From Cylindrobasidium torrendii FP15055 ss-10 (Eukaryota; Basidiomycota; Agaricomycetes; Agaricales; Physalacriaceae): DNA of 64,000 nucleotides. Position 1 is the first letter of the stretch, and each line of letters begins with the position of its first letter. Positions 33,745 through 46,356 of this stretch are shown piece by piece. The stretch covers positions 62,001 to 126,000 of the forward strand of contig KN880434.1 in the NCBI GenBank assembly GCA_000934385.1. The letters are read 5' to 3'. The notes beneath the pieces are model-generated. The model searched no databases, had not been told where the DNA came from, and was given only the letters and a program-made list of their open reading frames with translations. The position numbers and the translations under genes were made by a program.

Positions 33745-35038
33745 ATGGTCGAATTTAACAATGCGTTGCTAATTTCTGGGATGCAAACTTCTGCTAGGCC
33801 TGCCCGCCGTAGAGTAGTCTCTAATCCAACACTTCTCGAACGACTTCCACCGCGAGCCTTCATTGAACGAGAAGCGGAGCTCACCGCTCCAGGCGCTATT
33901 CTTCGCCAATTACGGCGTAGTCCGCCTCCCCGTGACGATGATCCCAGCAATTCTGAAATACCTGCAAGTCCGACAAGCAGTCGACATTCACGAACAGGGA
34001 CGTCAGACACAGAGGCCACATCGCCGTCACTAACCTATGCTGCTACACCGACTATTCCGTGGAAGGAACCATTGGGTTGGGAGGTCCTACGTGCCGTTGA
34101 AAGGAAGGACATTGAATACCTTATACAGGGTAAGTTTGTTTGGATCTGTACACCACGCCTGCTTACGGTTGTAAAGTTAGAGAACGTGCATTTCATGTTA
34201 GTTTCGTATCACGGCGCTTAACGGCCAGTAAAGCACCATTCTACGACTTTGCTCACGCATTTCGTTTAGCTTCTCTTGCGCAAGACTGGAGACGCAACGC
34301 CGCTGCTGCATGCAATGCGTATCGGGGCATCGCATCGAGAAGTCGCAATCATTCTATTAGGTGCATTCTCTAGGTGGATTAACAATCTTGATGATGTTGA
34401 ACTTGCGAAACCGAAAACCAAGACGTTACTCAAGGCTCTTCGCACCAACCTCAAGCTTGCCATTGACTACGGACTGGCTCAATCCCAAAGTGACCTCACT
34501 GCATCTTTCATGCAAACTCTTGTAATGAGTGAAGGCGACAAGTGGATACACAAGGTCGTTGCGAATGTTGTTATTGCACTGCGAGCGGGAACACATGGAG
34601 AACCTGTACAGACAGCGAATGCGGCGGTCCGCAAGTTTGCTACACGCGAGCTTGGCAAGGCAGACCTCATCGCGACGTTGGAAGATTATGTCGCCAATGC
34701 CACCGTTGACTTGCTCATGATGGCCGCCTGGGACCTGGTGCGCGAGTCTATTCGTGGTCCTGAAGAGCCTTTGCCGGTAAGTACGACTGCAATAACTGTT
34801 TGCTTTTTCTGATCAATCCCAGACGTACTTCTTTGCCAGGGACGACAGAGTTCATGTAGCTTTCAAGGACAGAATACACCGCCATGACAATACTCTTCGC
34901 CAAAAATGCGGACGTCGGTTAAGGTGGCAGATACGGGTCCTCCTTTCAGTTCTAGAGGGACGAACATCGACATATCGAGTGAGTGCTCATCTACAGGCGC
35001 TATTGTCACTTTTGATCATCGTCACAGCGCAAGGTTGA
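33745..35038 (+). CDS. Conserved unknown protein with ankyrin-like helices
   Basis: Four exons from 33745 to 35038, about 340 residues. After a disordered Ser/Pro/Arg segment (residues 1-100), the protein becomes helical with GWEVLRAVERKDIEYLIQVR and DATPLLHAMRIGASHREVAI. The latter resembles an ankyrin-type helix-turn-helix, though I cannot show a full repeat. The region TLVMSEGDKWIHKVVANVV and a C-terminal helix with TYFFARDDRVHVAF follow the third intron. The splice joins AFHLLLRKTG and LPTYFFARDD preserve frame. I do not recognise a named family. Nuclear or cytosolic location is undetermined. Confidence 0.65.
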
Positions 35039-35743
35039 GTTGCTCACAGGAGAGCTTGACTGTGGCGACGGAGTTTAACGACATGCATTTCTCCTCTTTT
35101 CAGCACGCGCGCTCTTGTATCATCACCATAACTGTATATTTTCCGACTCCTTCGATGTATCAACGCTTTCCTTCTCGGACCACTTTCATTACCGTACTCT
35201 TTCCCGCTCATACAAGGTGCCGTCCAACGCAAGACCATTCGCTGGGCAGGCGTATCATTGAGCGAACATCAAATATACTTATTGGACAGCAATGTCTATC
35301 TAGCAAGCCCATAAAAAGGTGTCGGGCAGTGACAAGCACACAACTAGCACGACGTATACTTGGGCAGACATACTTCAAGTTACAGTAGACATTTGTTATA
35401 TTCCACTATCATTTGATCTTCTAAATGTAGACAACGTGAGGTGTTCTTCTTCAGAATCCTGTAGTCATCCTGTATACGGTGGTACCGTATACCGCCGTTG
35501 TCAAACTGCCATTTTTGCGCGAGACTTCCATCCAGTACGATCATCTATGTGAGCAAGTAAGTCGACCGGCCAGGAAGAACCTTTGAAAACAATCGAAATA
35601 TGTACGTGATAATCTCCGGCAGCTTTCACTGTGATTATTTGCACGAAAATGAGCTGAAATGCGTTACATCCGCGGGGTTACATGTGCATTCAAGATGATC
35701 AAATAAAACGCCCGATCAAAGTTTTTGTGTGTGCTTTACCACC
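35039..35743. other. Intergenic region, no gene seen
   Basis: About 700 bp between two plus-strand genes. It is AT-rich toward the downstream gene and has no long frame with recognisable features. Confidence 0.4.
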
Positions 35744-36937
35744 ATGTCCGACACACAAGACTTATTAGCCATCCTGAATGCCCACGGACAATCCTTCATT
35801 CAGCACTTCGATCTTCCTGTACCGGGCCCCTCGAAGAAACGAAAACACGAGGAGGAAGCTGAGGCCTCGGAAAGCGACGAAGAGGAATGGCATGGTATAA
35901 CGCATGATGAAGGGAGTGAGGAGGAGGAGGACGGTGAAACGAACGAAGAGGACTCTGGTGCGTCCTTACTTCAGAACGTCTGACCATGCTCTCAAAGTGT
36001 TCTAGATATGTATGACGAGGACGGTGATTTCGTTGCCGATAGCTCGACTGTCGCTGCGCCGAATGTGGTAGTGTTCTCTGACACCTCCGGGGTGCGCACT
36101 TCTGCATATGATCCATCTACAAAAGCCAGTATGAAAAGCTTCATGGTATGCGCTTGTTGTATAAGCCAGCATACATGCACCTAACCCAATCGAAGTCTTC
36201 GAGAGTATCCAAAATAGCAAATGAAGGTCAAAGCACGGAATTTCTGAAATCATTGACAAGTGCGGAGGAGGAGGAAGAGAAGTACGACTCAAAGATTCAT
36301 GCAGTGAGCTGCCTTCGACTGATAATCCGGTTTATAGGACAAATACACAAAACGACGCCCTTCTCCACAAACTTTTGCACACCAAATTGCTCTCTGGCTC
36401 TCTGGATACCGAATTGGAGTTGACCTCAGCACAACGCAAGAAGGCTTTGGCTGGTCGTGTAGCCGAACTCGCAGGGGGCGCGCGTCTAGGCAAAGGCGAG
36501 AAATTTGTACGCAAAGCCGAACGAAACCAAAACTCCAAGAGTGTCCGCATGGGACTGGCATCCAAGGAGAAACAACGATCTGAAGCCCGACTTGACGAGG
36601 TCAGCACACATGCCGTTGTTGATACATTATTATCTTCATTATCTTTAAATGCCATAAAAATACGTGGTACTAATGGGTATATGCGCAGGCCAAGAACATG
36701 GGTAACTACCACCGCTCATTAAAGAAAGTGTACGAGGACCCGGACGATGCGAAGAAAAGCAAGAGAGGTAGAGAACGTGGTATCGGAATGGGTGTTGGGC
36801 GTTTCAGTGGGGGCATTCTCAAGCTGAGTCGGGAGGATATCAGTAAAGTGAATGACTCGGGAAGAGGAGGCCGTGGTGGGAGAGGTGGTGGTAGGGGGAG
36901 AGGCAGAGGCGGTAGTAACAAGAGAGGTAAACGATGA
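35744..36937 (+). CDS. FAF1: FAF1-like 40S ribosomal subunit biogenesis protein
   Basis: Predicted nucleolar protein related to yeast Faf1 (40S assembly). From the N-terminus: KKRKHEEEAEASESDEEEW, a basic-then-acidic segment; KASMKSFMSSRVSKIANE; the core LLHKLLHTKLLSGSLDTEL; and LTSAQRKKALAGRVAELAGG. These are followed by KGEKFVRKAERNQNSKSVR, KNMGNYHRSLKKVYED and IGMGVGRFSGGILKLSREDI. The C-terminus is an RGG-like Arg/Gly tail (GGRGGRGGGRGRGRGGSNKR), suited to RNA binding. Four or five exons. The assignment rests on the order of these blocks rather than one motif. Confidence 0.68.
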
Positions 36938-37045
36938 CCAGCATCGTACCCAGCACCCTATATGACTATGACCTTGGTGTATGTACACTGCGAATCGTGG
37001 ATGCGTCGTATTCTGATTGTCGTCTGTAAATGTGTTAAGAAGAGC

Positions 37046-38692
37046 TCACGCAGATTGGACGGGGTGAGCGCACATTGGAACTAGCTTCCCTGAACCATCG
37101 ATGAGAACAATCTGGGCTTTCTCTTCTGGTGGGTATCGTATCCGGCTCTTTTTTGACGACGGCCGGCTATCCGTTCTGGGTAAGAGTTAGCTGGCCATGC
37201 CAAAGGAGAAGCGACGCGGCTGACCGATGCGGGGACGCCGCTCTTCGATGCCTGCAATGATGTCGACAATGTGGGCACGTACTGTCCGAATCTGTATCCG
37301 ATGGGGTCTCAGGAGGCGGATCTGGCGACCTGTGAGCGGTCAGTTAGATGTGCTGTACGCAATACGAACGCCCATGCCTGTATAATACTTTGCCATCCTC
37401 ATCTTGTACAACTATCGGCGCCGCTCGTTTCTTTTCTCCGCCTGGAGTGAAATCCCCAACACTGAAAGACATCAGACTTGCGCGGTTTGGTGAAGTCGGA
37501 TGTACGTGCCGAGTTATCTCATTGCCCGCCTCATCACGGAAAATCACCCTCATCCCTCCAGGGATAATGTAGTATGTTGAGGTGCCAGGTTTGTGCCTTC
37601 TGGATCTCGATATATCTGTGGATGCTGGGGCGGTTGGAAGTTCAGAAACGCTGAGGGCAGGCGTGCTAGGTGGAGGCGGCGGCGGCGAGTTTCGTCGTCG
37701 CGAATGCTACTCCAGAATGAGTTCACCGCTTCGGAGTTTCATACGTAAAAAGTACTCACTCGACTCTCGGTACTCCTTGAGGATCCGGACCTCGAGGTCG
37801 TATTGTACGCACTCGAGGACGAACGTGGCAGGGTGTTGGCCTAAACAATGATTAGTGGGGTAATGAGTGATTTCTCGGAGACGACGCTCACGAGATGCGC
37901 GCGCACGTCCTGGGTACTTGTGGCTGGGATGGGCGTGGGGTTGTACGTGCTCGGGACGGATGCGAGCGATGATGAGTTGGGAGGGGTTAGCGATGTACGA
38001 CCAGAGTGCGACGAGCGGCTACGACGTTCGACGGGTGTCGGGTTCATAACAACTTGAGGATATGTATTGCCGGACCGCAGAGATGAGCCCGAGCTGGCAG
38101 ACGCCTGAGAATAAATGGGCGGTGGAAGCTGGGACTGGGGAGCCATATGACCGTAAGGATGCAAAGGCAGAACGGGGTGCTGCACGAATTCGTAGGTGTC
38201 GTCAGGTCCGCGGTCAGTGTAATTGAACTGTTCCACTAGGCGGTTTTCCTTGGACATATGCGCAACAACGGGGGCAGACCGACTTCCATTGGTGGTATAG
38301 CTCTGCTCGGAAAACGCTTGCACCTGTGGATCTCCGATGCCATAAACCTAGACAATAGTCACATTTGGACATGGAGGACACGAATGCGGAAAGAAAAAGA
38401 CCTCATAGGACTCATTGCTGGTGGCGTCCGATGCAGGCGTTTCTGGTCTCCGTCCATGACTGCTACTAGCCAGAGTGTTCATGAGGTTGGGTGTCGAGTA
38501 AGAGATGTCGGCCGGGACATCCTCTTGTTTGCGCTTGCGAAAACCACCCAGCCTGCGGAATATCTTCAGAGACAGTTTCCGCATCTTGTCGAGGGACTGG
38601 GGGGACTGATGGTGGGGGTCCTTAGTGAAAGACTGTAAATATGCGTCATATTCCCGACACGCGCACACCGAGAAAGTACACGAGGCTGCCAT
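37046..38692 (-). CDS. Unknown Ser/Pro-rich protein
   Basis: Minus-strand gene with start MAASCTFSVCACREYDAYLQ at 38692 and several exons. The N-terminus is basic (KMRKLSLKIFRRLGGFRKRK), followed by a long Ser/Pro/Thr-rich region with PPIYSQASASSGSSL and the block HPATFVLECVQYDLEVRILKEY. A polyproline segment (PPPPPPS) and STYYIIPGGMRVIFRDEAGN come next. The last part (37046-37345) has more than one possible splice form: one frame ends with AQIVLIDGSGKLVPM. I recognise no domain. The order of blocks supports one gene, but internal and 3' edges are uncertain. Confidence 0.5.
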
Positions 38693-38884
38693 GCTGATGC
38701 AACTCTGCAGACTGCAGCTTGATGTGCACACGCCTAATCAGCGTTATCGACGCTATATCTATATACGCTAGCTACAACCACCCCTTGGAGGGCGATGAGA
38801 ACACGGGTATACATGGACATAACGAAGGACATACCGTTAGAGCCGACCCCCAGGTGTAACAAGGTCCTTCGATAGCGGCAAACC

Positions 38885-40077
38885 TCACTGCATGAGGTTC
38901 TGCTTCTCACTCCATTGCAGCTGCTTGACTTGCGTGAGCGCTTGTGTTGTTTTGGTTACTGCGTCCGCTGCGGCGCCAATGGCAGAGGGATCCATTGGGC
39001 TTGTACCATCAGTGAGCGAGACAAGTTTTGCGGTCAAAGACTGAAGAGAGCGCTCTAGCGCGGCAGCCGCATTGTCCAAAGTTGAAAGGACGGTCCCCTG
39101 GAAGAAAAGGCACAGAATGAGCACATATAATCGCGGTGGAAGTGTATGAAGCATACGGTGGAGGTTGAGGTCAAAGCTGGAGAAGGGGCCAGCACCTGCG
39201 GTATTCTTGTGAGCTTCATGTAGGAATCTTTTGGATCTCGGGGCATACATCGGGCTGTATATGTTGCGGCCCTGTTGGTGTCGGCGGCTACAGAGGTGTT
39301 AGATGCAGTCTTGAAAGAGCGATAAAACACGTAGTGCACCTTCCCCGGTGAAGCCAGCCTAGCAGAAGATACAGGAAGACCGGCAAAGTCTGGACCGGAT
39401 ACTGGGGGCCCTGTCACGACGGGGGTGAGAGTCGGCCGCCCGGCCCAGTCGGAGGTCGACAAATATCGTGTTTCGCACACAACACATTCCTTGTACGCGA
39501 CGGTCAGAAAGCGCAATCTCAACCAAGTAGTTATGTACCTTGATAGGCTCGTCTGTATCGTTTGACCTCGGCGCGCGCACGAGAGGGACGCCATAACACT
39601 GTGTGTTGGGGCATTCCTCTGCAAGCATCGCCCATCCTTTTAAAAGGCGTCTCCCTATCTCTGTAGAAGCTATATCGCTCTGTTCTCTGCGCCTTCTGCT
39701 TTCTGCTGTTTCGGGAGGTAGTGCGAATGTAGGGGAGCTAAGCCCACTCGAGAGCTCGGTTGGCGGAGTCGATGCGCGGGACAAATGCGAGCCAGATGAA
39801 ATGCTTGAGATGGATGGCTCGACGCTCGCAACAAGCTGGAGACTGGGTCTCTCAACAGTACCTAATGGCAGATGAGCGGAGAAGGATGCATCGAGGATTT
39901 CGAAGACGTGCTGTCGGGTTTATTGTCGCAACCAGCACAAAAATGCACGGTTGGTGAGCGCGCTGCCGGTGAGCGCATCAGTGGAACCCCGCAATCAGCG
40001 TTGGGACAGCCTCTGTCGGTCAAAATCCATCCCTTCAGCATATATTCGCCCAGGATGTCGGATACATTGGTGGCCAT
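38885..40077 (-). CDS. Zinc-ribbon protein with two p27 (SSSCA1/ZNRD2-like) domains
   Basis: Related to the Sjogren syndrome/scleroderma autoantigen p27 family (Auto_anti-p27). It begins MATNVSDILGEYMLKGWILT. Two copies of the domain occur in tandem: the first with GCPNADCGVPLMRSP and HFCAGCD, the second with RLLKGWAMLAEECPNTQC, VPLVRAP and CVVCETRY. Each provides Cys pairs fitting a small zinc ribbon. A C-terminal helical segment (AAAALERSLQSLTAKLVSL, then QLQWSEKQNLMQ) ends at 38885. Exons are joined at short introns. Human p27 has one such domain, so two is unusual. The molecular role is poorly known in any species. Confidence 0.8.
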
Positions 40078-40207
40078 AATGACTTGATTATTGGCGATGA
40101 TGGTAACTTGCAGGCCTGCTTCGAACGGAAATTGATTCCCGACCAGCTGATAGCCGACATTGATCGGTCTGTCTATGGCATCGACTGCCACGACCGCGCC
40201 GACGTCT

Positions 40208-43200
40208 ATGGAACCCCGCCGCAATTGGCAAACTTTGACTGTGCTATTTGCCTCCATTATAATTATAAATGTCACTCTTTCTTCGTTTGCAAAGACCACG
40301 GACCATCTCCACCAGCCAGGCCACGGCTGGACCGCTGAGCGCAAGCTAGCTACTCGGTACGGCCTGATCGCCATATTCTTCACCCACAATGTTCATCGGG
40401 AATAGAGAACGGATACGAGAGTTGTGGTATCATGGATTCAACAATTACATGGAGCACGGTGCGTGACACGTCTATAGACGCGTGTGTATCCACTGACGCC
40501 CCATTCTTCAGCCTTCCCTCTTGATGAGGTGAACAACTTCTCAGATGGAAGATAATCAACTCACGCTCTGTAGCTGATGCCATTATCATGTACCGGGCAA
40601 GGGCCAGACTGGGTAAACCAGTGCGTGTACAACAAGCCATTCCCCTACATGACATTGACCATTTATACCAGAGCCAACATCGCGTCCAATGATGTTATGG
40701 GCAACTTCTCGCTCACTCTTGTTGACATCCTTGACACCTTTGTTGTTCTCGGGGACAAGGAAGGATTCGACACTGCCGTTCGCAATGTCATAGATGTTGT
40801 TTCATTCGACGTGAACACCAAGCCACAAGTCTTCGAAACCACTATCAGAGTCCTCGGGGGGCTACTTTCTGCTCATCAATTCGCTATTCAGCCCGGAAAG
40901 CCATTTCACTTGCCGTGGTACAAAGGCGAATTATTGGATCTAGCACATGACCTGGGGACACGGCTATTGCCCGCATTCTCTACCCCTACAGGCATTCCTT
41001 ATGCTCGAGTATGTTCGTCAATGAACAATCAGACTAGCCTGCTCACCACTAAGTAAAACTATCAGGTAAATCTTCGGCAAGGAATAATGCGCGGCGAAAC
41101 CATCGAAACGTGTGCTGCTGGCGCTGGCTCGCTCATGCTAGAGTTCGCCACTCTTAGCAGGCTGACCGGTGACGACCGTTTTGAGAAGGCCGCATACAAG
41201 GCGTTTTTTGCGCTGTGGGTTCGCAAATCAGATTTAGGGCTCATTGGAAATACCATCAATACTTGGACTGGTGTATGCTCGCGAGTACATCCTCTTGCTT
41301 ATCACTCACCCGACCTTAGGATTGGACCAATCCGGCCGTGACAGGCATAGGTGCCGGTATAGACTCCTTCTACGAATACGCTTTGAAGTGGTATATTATG
41401 AGTGGTGAGGGCCTGCGCATCGGTGTCTACTGCAAGCTCAGCTGTCGACTGTAGGCGAAGCCGAGTTTTTGGACGTCTGGGACGAATCCTACGCGTCCAT
41501 CATGCGATATTCCCGTACCGCAGATGGCTTTTGGGTGAGTTCTTCTGGTCTGACGTTGCTGATTGTTAACTTCCAAGGCAGTATAAACCCGTTCACATGA
41601 AGTCGGGGGACACAGCGTACCACACAATCGACTCGCTAGCCGCATTCTGGCCTGGCCTCCAAGTGCTGGCGGGCGATATCCAGAACGCAATTAAGCTTCA
41701 CGGACTTTGTGAGCTCGTTATGCATTCTCCCAACTCACAGGACTTGACTGAGATGCAGACTATAATCTCTGGCGACGATATTCAGGATTACCGGAAGTCT
41801 TTGATACGGCCTTTAGGACCGCGACTTCATACCAATATCCATTGCGGCCAGGTGCGTCGTCGCATCTCTTGCGTTCGCCAAATCTCTAACTCTTACTAGA
41901 ATTGATTGAGTCTACGTGGTATCTCTATAGGGTACGCAAGTGTTCTACGAATGTCAACTCATTCCTTATGGCTCTCCCAGGCTACTAAGGACTCGTTCTA
42001 CCTGGACGCTGGCGAAAGAATGCTCACCGACATCATAAAGCGCTCAAAGGTAGAATGCGGTTTATGCGGCATCCAAGACTTGAGGACGAATAAACGTGAT
42101 GACCGGATGGAATCGTTTGCATTGGCCGAGACGTTGAAGGTTAGTAGACCGTCCAGCAGCATTGACATTGCGCTCATACTCTCCTCAGTACCTCTACCTA
42201 ATCTTTGACGAGGACAACTTCCTGCACTCGGATGACTCGAACTATGTCTTCACGACAGAAGGTCACATACTCACGTTACCCACCGAACACATCAGGCCTG
42301 TTCCCGCCTATCGTAAAACGACCCGCAAAGTCTTAAATCACCAGTGTCCAGCTTACAAGCCCTTCCAAGATTTGGGGCTTGTCCGGCACATGCTTGGCAG
42401 ACTAGATGTGGACTACTCTCGTGCTCTGGTTGACATACCGGCGAGCGAATTGGAACAAATGCTCTGGTCCCCCGATGGTTGGTGCAAGCGTCCGAGAGTA
42501 GACCTCTTTGTGAGCCAAGCTGCCCGACTCCAAGCTCAGGCGGAGAGCGTGTTGACGTCGTCACCACAGACCTACGACTACATCCTATCAACGGGTGGGA
42601 AGCATACCGTCGAGGATCCAAGTCCCAGTCTGCTCAAGGTCTTGCCGGTCGAAGGAGGGTTCATGATGAACAACATCACTGGCGTGCGGGTCCACATAGT
42701 CCAACGGCTGGATGATAGTGGATACGACATCAGGCGGCGTGAGTTTTCCTGCTGATGCATGTTGACCCCGCCTTACGAATTTTCAAGTCGGCCATTACAA
42801 CGTTGCACCAGGTCAAACCGTGTATGTGAACGACCCTAATATGTTCCCGGACAAAGCATCGATGGAGGAAAGGGACTTGGACGTTTTGCTTCGCTTACAT
42901 TTGGACGATGTTATGCCCATAATGGGGAGTCCAGACAGTGCAGACGTCTTCCTGGTTGGATATACGGCCTTCTTTGGTGGTGACGTCTCTCGGCACATCC
43001 GAAAGACACTGCGACTCTCTCACGAAACGTCGTTGCCAGTGTTTGTCCCATCGGATAATACAAAGGGTTGTGAGCCTTACACCGGCTCATTCCAAGACGG
43101 CGTCATTATCACGCATCGCGGCGAATGCACTTTTATACAAAAACTGATTATGGCCAAAAATGCCCAAGCCGCAGCCGTTATTGTCATCAGCGACGAGGAC

Positions 43201-43504
43201 ATTGGTATCAACCCTAGAGCAGAGGAGAATGAAATCACGGATGCTGGAGACTTGAGCGATGCTGTTGCTCTGGTGATTACAAGGGAACAAGGCCAAGCTC
43301 TGTTGGATTTAGTGGCGCGCGCAGAGACCGAGGGCCTCGGACAGCTCAAAATATCGCTAGACGCGGAAGGACGAACGGAGAAGTCGCCGCCGGTGGACCG
43401 TATATGTGGGTATCTCTCGATATCTGGTGCTAGAGACCTCACTGAACTATGCTTTAGTACATCTGAATGGGCATCCATTGCTGAATACAAAGATACTGGT
43501 CTAG
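40208..43504 (+). CDS. MNL1: EDEM/Htm1-like GH47 alpha-mannosidase-like protein with PA domain
   Basis: ER-associated degradation mannosidase-like protein that marks misfolded glycoproteins. The start at 40208 gives a signal-anchor (NWQTLTVLFASIIIINVTL) followed by ERKLATRERIRELWYHGFNN, split by an intron. GH47 blocks follow: NDVMGNFSLTLVDILDTFVV, VFETTIRVLGGLLSAH, GETIETCAAGAGSLMLEFAT, GIGAGIDSFYEYALKWYIMS and VFTTEGHIL near the end of the barrel. A protease-associated (PA) domain follows (ITHRGECTFIQKLIMAKN and a VIVISDED strand). The last exon reads HLNGHPLLNTKILV and ends at 43504. About ten introns. No HDEL is present, so a membrane anchor probably retains it. Confidence 0.88.
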
Positions 43505-43551
43505 GATATGGATGTAGAAGAATACATTGCTATACCCTAATGGTAGCGGAT

Positions 43552-44260
43552 CTAGTCGTCGGTCTTGACGATGGAGTACACGGGTGCATCGAGCGTAGCC
43601 ACGGCCTTGAGGAAGAGGAGCTCGATGATGAACAAGTATTCGACGGTTTTCCCGCCGAGCTTGGAGACCAGCTCTCCAGCAGCGCGTGCTGAACCACCTG
43701 CAAAATGGACATCAGTCTACGCAGCACAGGAGTATAGGATACGCACCTGTTGCGATGAGGTCGTCTACGATCAGGACGTTTTGGCCAGGTTTTATCGCAT
43801 CCTTCTGGATCTCAAAAGCGTCCTGTAGGATATGATGAGCTTGGATCGAACAAACAGGTCGAAAGACGCACTGAACCATATTCCTTCTCGTATGTCACAG
43901 ACACACATTCTCCTGGGAGCTTGCCAGCTTTGCGCACCGGGACAAAGGCGGCGCCAAGACGCATTGCGAGGATGGGCCCGAACAAAAATCCGCGCGCGTC
44001 CAGGCCGACTACAACATCAATCTTGCCGCCATTGAGTTTGGGGATAGTGCTCGACGTAAGATGGAAGAGAAAATGAGTGATGAGGGCCTCGAATGCAACT
44101 GGGTCGCGCAGCAGGGGGAAAATATCTAAAAACACGATTCCCTACATGTTTATGAGCGCCGATTCGGATTGACGCTTTGGCGGTAGCAAACCTTTTTCGG
44201 AAAGTCGGGGTGTGCAACAAGATGCTTCTGGATGTACTGAACGTCAAGAGCGGTCGACAT
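43552..44260 (-). CDS. APT1: Adenine phosphoribosyltransferase
   Basis: Purine salvage enzyme converting adenine and PRPP to AMP, cytosolic. The start at 44260 reads [20 protein letters not shown]. The middle has [15 protein letters not shown], typical of APRT, then [20 protein letters not shown]. The PRPP-binding loop [17 protein letters not shown] occupies the last exon group. About 190 residues in four or five exons, close to family length. Its stop lies only 47 bp from the EDEM stop, so the two 3' untranslated regions almost certainly overlap. Confidence 0.93.
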
Positions 44261-44485
44261 GGTGGTAGGGAGCAGACAGCTTCAGATGCTTCCGCGCGCC
44301 GTCCGATATCGGGCAGAATCACGGCATCGCACACAAATTTAATGATTTATCGCTCTGCTCTGGCCGTTGAATATTTCGGGATCTCAATCCTTTTATTGGG
44401 AATACATACAAAGCCAGGAAGTACGGGCATGCGAAAGACATAGACATAGAGCAGCATAAAAGACAATACAGAGGCTACACAATAT

Positions 44486-45450
44486 CTATACAGACTCGAG
44501 CACCTCGGGCTCCTTGAAGTCCTTCGCGATACGAGTACCAGTCTCCTGCAGAGGGCTTCAGTATAAAGGGTAACGGCGAAACGCAGAGAACATACGTCGG
44601 TCGACTCGCCGTGCAGTTCCATCAACTTGTTGATGTCGAACTTCGGCGCCTTCAGAATCTTAGCCTTGCGAACATAGACGTTCTGCAGGGGGTAGATGCT
44701 CCTCGACGCCTTCTCAATCTCACGACCAATCGCCTCCGGGATGAACTTCTGAACGAGATCCTTCAGGTCGACGGTGGTCGCCTCCCTGGTCATGATCTCG
44801 AACATCTTCTTCCTGATCTCCCGCACTTGCGCCGACTGTGCGTAGGTTGTCTTGCGGACTTGAGATGGTCTCCGCTTGGTGAATCCGATAGCGAAGAGAC
44901 GGAGGAGGTAACCGTCAGTCGTCTTGACGTCGACGTGCGCCTCAATGAGGGTTTGCCACTTGCGGACGAGAGAGCGAAGCTTGTCCGAGGTGAAGTCCAT
45001 GCCGTGGAAGTTGGTCAAGCAGTTCTTGCCCTGAACCTCGTCCACCCGTAGACGCATCTTGCGGAATGACTGCTCCTCATCCTTGTTGAGATCACCCAGA
45101 GACACCTCAATGATACGACCCTTGAGAGAGTCGTTGGCGTTTTCTGCTCGCGTGTTAGCTTCAAGTGGATCCGATCTGCAGCGCTACGCACTCAGGCCCT
45201 GCGACCTGTTGACGAGGGTCTTGCCGACGTTGCGGACTTCAAAGATCGATGGCGCCTTAACATCATACCATTCTGGTGAACAATGAGCACACGTACAATC
45301 TCGTTTGAGCGCGACATACCTTTGCGAGTGAAGGGGTCCACTACTTTCTTCTTGATGCCCTTTTTGCCCTTAGAAAGGCGCTTGTTCTGCAGCCTTGTCA
45401 AGCAGGAATCGGTGGACGACGCGATGCAAGCGTACCTTGCCGACAGCCAT
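44486..45450 (-). CDS. RPS1: 40S ribosomal protein eS1 (S3Ae)
   Basis: Small-subunit ribosomal protein eS1 (yeast Rps1, animal RPS3A). The first exon encodes only MAVGK (45450-45436), followed by [19 protein letters not shown], then the body with [18 protein letters not shown] sequence, [17 protein letters not shown] and [35 protein letters not shown] and the C-terminal [19 protein letters not shown] follow. At least five exons. Very short leading exons are common in fungal ribosomal protein genes. It is head-to-head with ATG10 (137 bp apart). Confidence 0.95.
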
Positions 45451-45587
45451 GGTGGAAGGAGGGCGGAGGGGTGTGGTCCGCGGTGGGTGGAAAAAGCCGG
45501 CAGTTTAGATTTTCGAGGGCGAATTGCCCAGGTGTGACACATTGTGACGCAAAACAACTGTACAGTTTTCGGAGATCCCCATAAACT

Positions 45588-46356
45588 ATGCCCGGGACAC
45601 GGACCGAGATTCTGTTCCCACCCTCTGCTATGTTGCGACCTGAATTCGACGAGGTCTGTGCAGCTCTCGTCCAGAAGTACAGTGATACCGTATTGGACTC
45701 TTCTACTTCAGCATTCAAAGATTGGACATGGAATGAACATCCTGTTGGCCATCTCCAATTGTCCAATCCAACTTGCTTATCGAAATCAAAGGCAGTGAAC
45801 AACTTGGGTTTTCTATCCCGGACCAGATTACTGTTGAACCATCCGCGACATGAGTCTTTTCACAGTGACGGCACGATGAATCTCGAGACGGTTGAAGATG
45901 TGACTGCGGAGGACGAAGCTACAGCACCCATCCCTCCTCATGCTTGTACCTCTTTGACCTGGCGACAGTATGTTGCGTACTCGGACACGTTCCATGTTCC
46001 TGTCTTCTATTTCTCTGTTCACGACGCCAGTAAGAATACAAATCATTTGTTTGAGTCCCCACCGATAGGCTATAGATGGGTCCCCACTGTCTTTGCTCGA
46101 GTTGATTCAGACGTCTATTTTCCGTGCGGAGTTGCAGACTGGAACTCAAAAAACGGATTTCGGATTGAGCAGAGCCGGTTCGACCTTCCCTCTTCTGTCC
46201 CAAGGCGACCACCCCACCCTCGGCATACCCTGTTGGTACCTCCACCCGTGTGAGACTGGGCGTGCTGTAGCCGAGCTGCTCGGTGAAGATGATTCAAGTG
46301 CGCTGCGTTGGCTAGAGATGTGGTTCGTTGTATTGGGCACTGCCATCTACACCTAA
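45588..46356 (+). CDS. ATG10: Autophagy E2-like enzyme Atg10
   Basis: E2-like enzyme that conjugates Atg12 to Atg5. Two exons with a short intron after HDA (donor GTAAGA, acceptor CTATAG before ATGGGTCC), which restores DANGSPLSLLELIQTSIF. The catalytic Cys is in YLHPCETGRAV, preceded by the conserved SQGDHPTLGIPCWY. The C-terminus is WLEMWFVVLGTAIYT. The N-terminal part includes LTWRQYVAYSDTFHVPVFYF. About 235 residues. No missing catalytic residue. Confidence 0.9.

Noticed and set aside
35319..35552. Small plus-strand frame in the 35.0-35.7 kb gap
   Set aside because: No domain, no start context and no splice continuity with the neighbouring genes.
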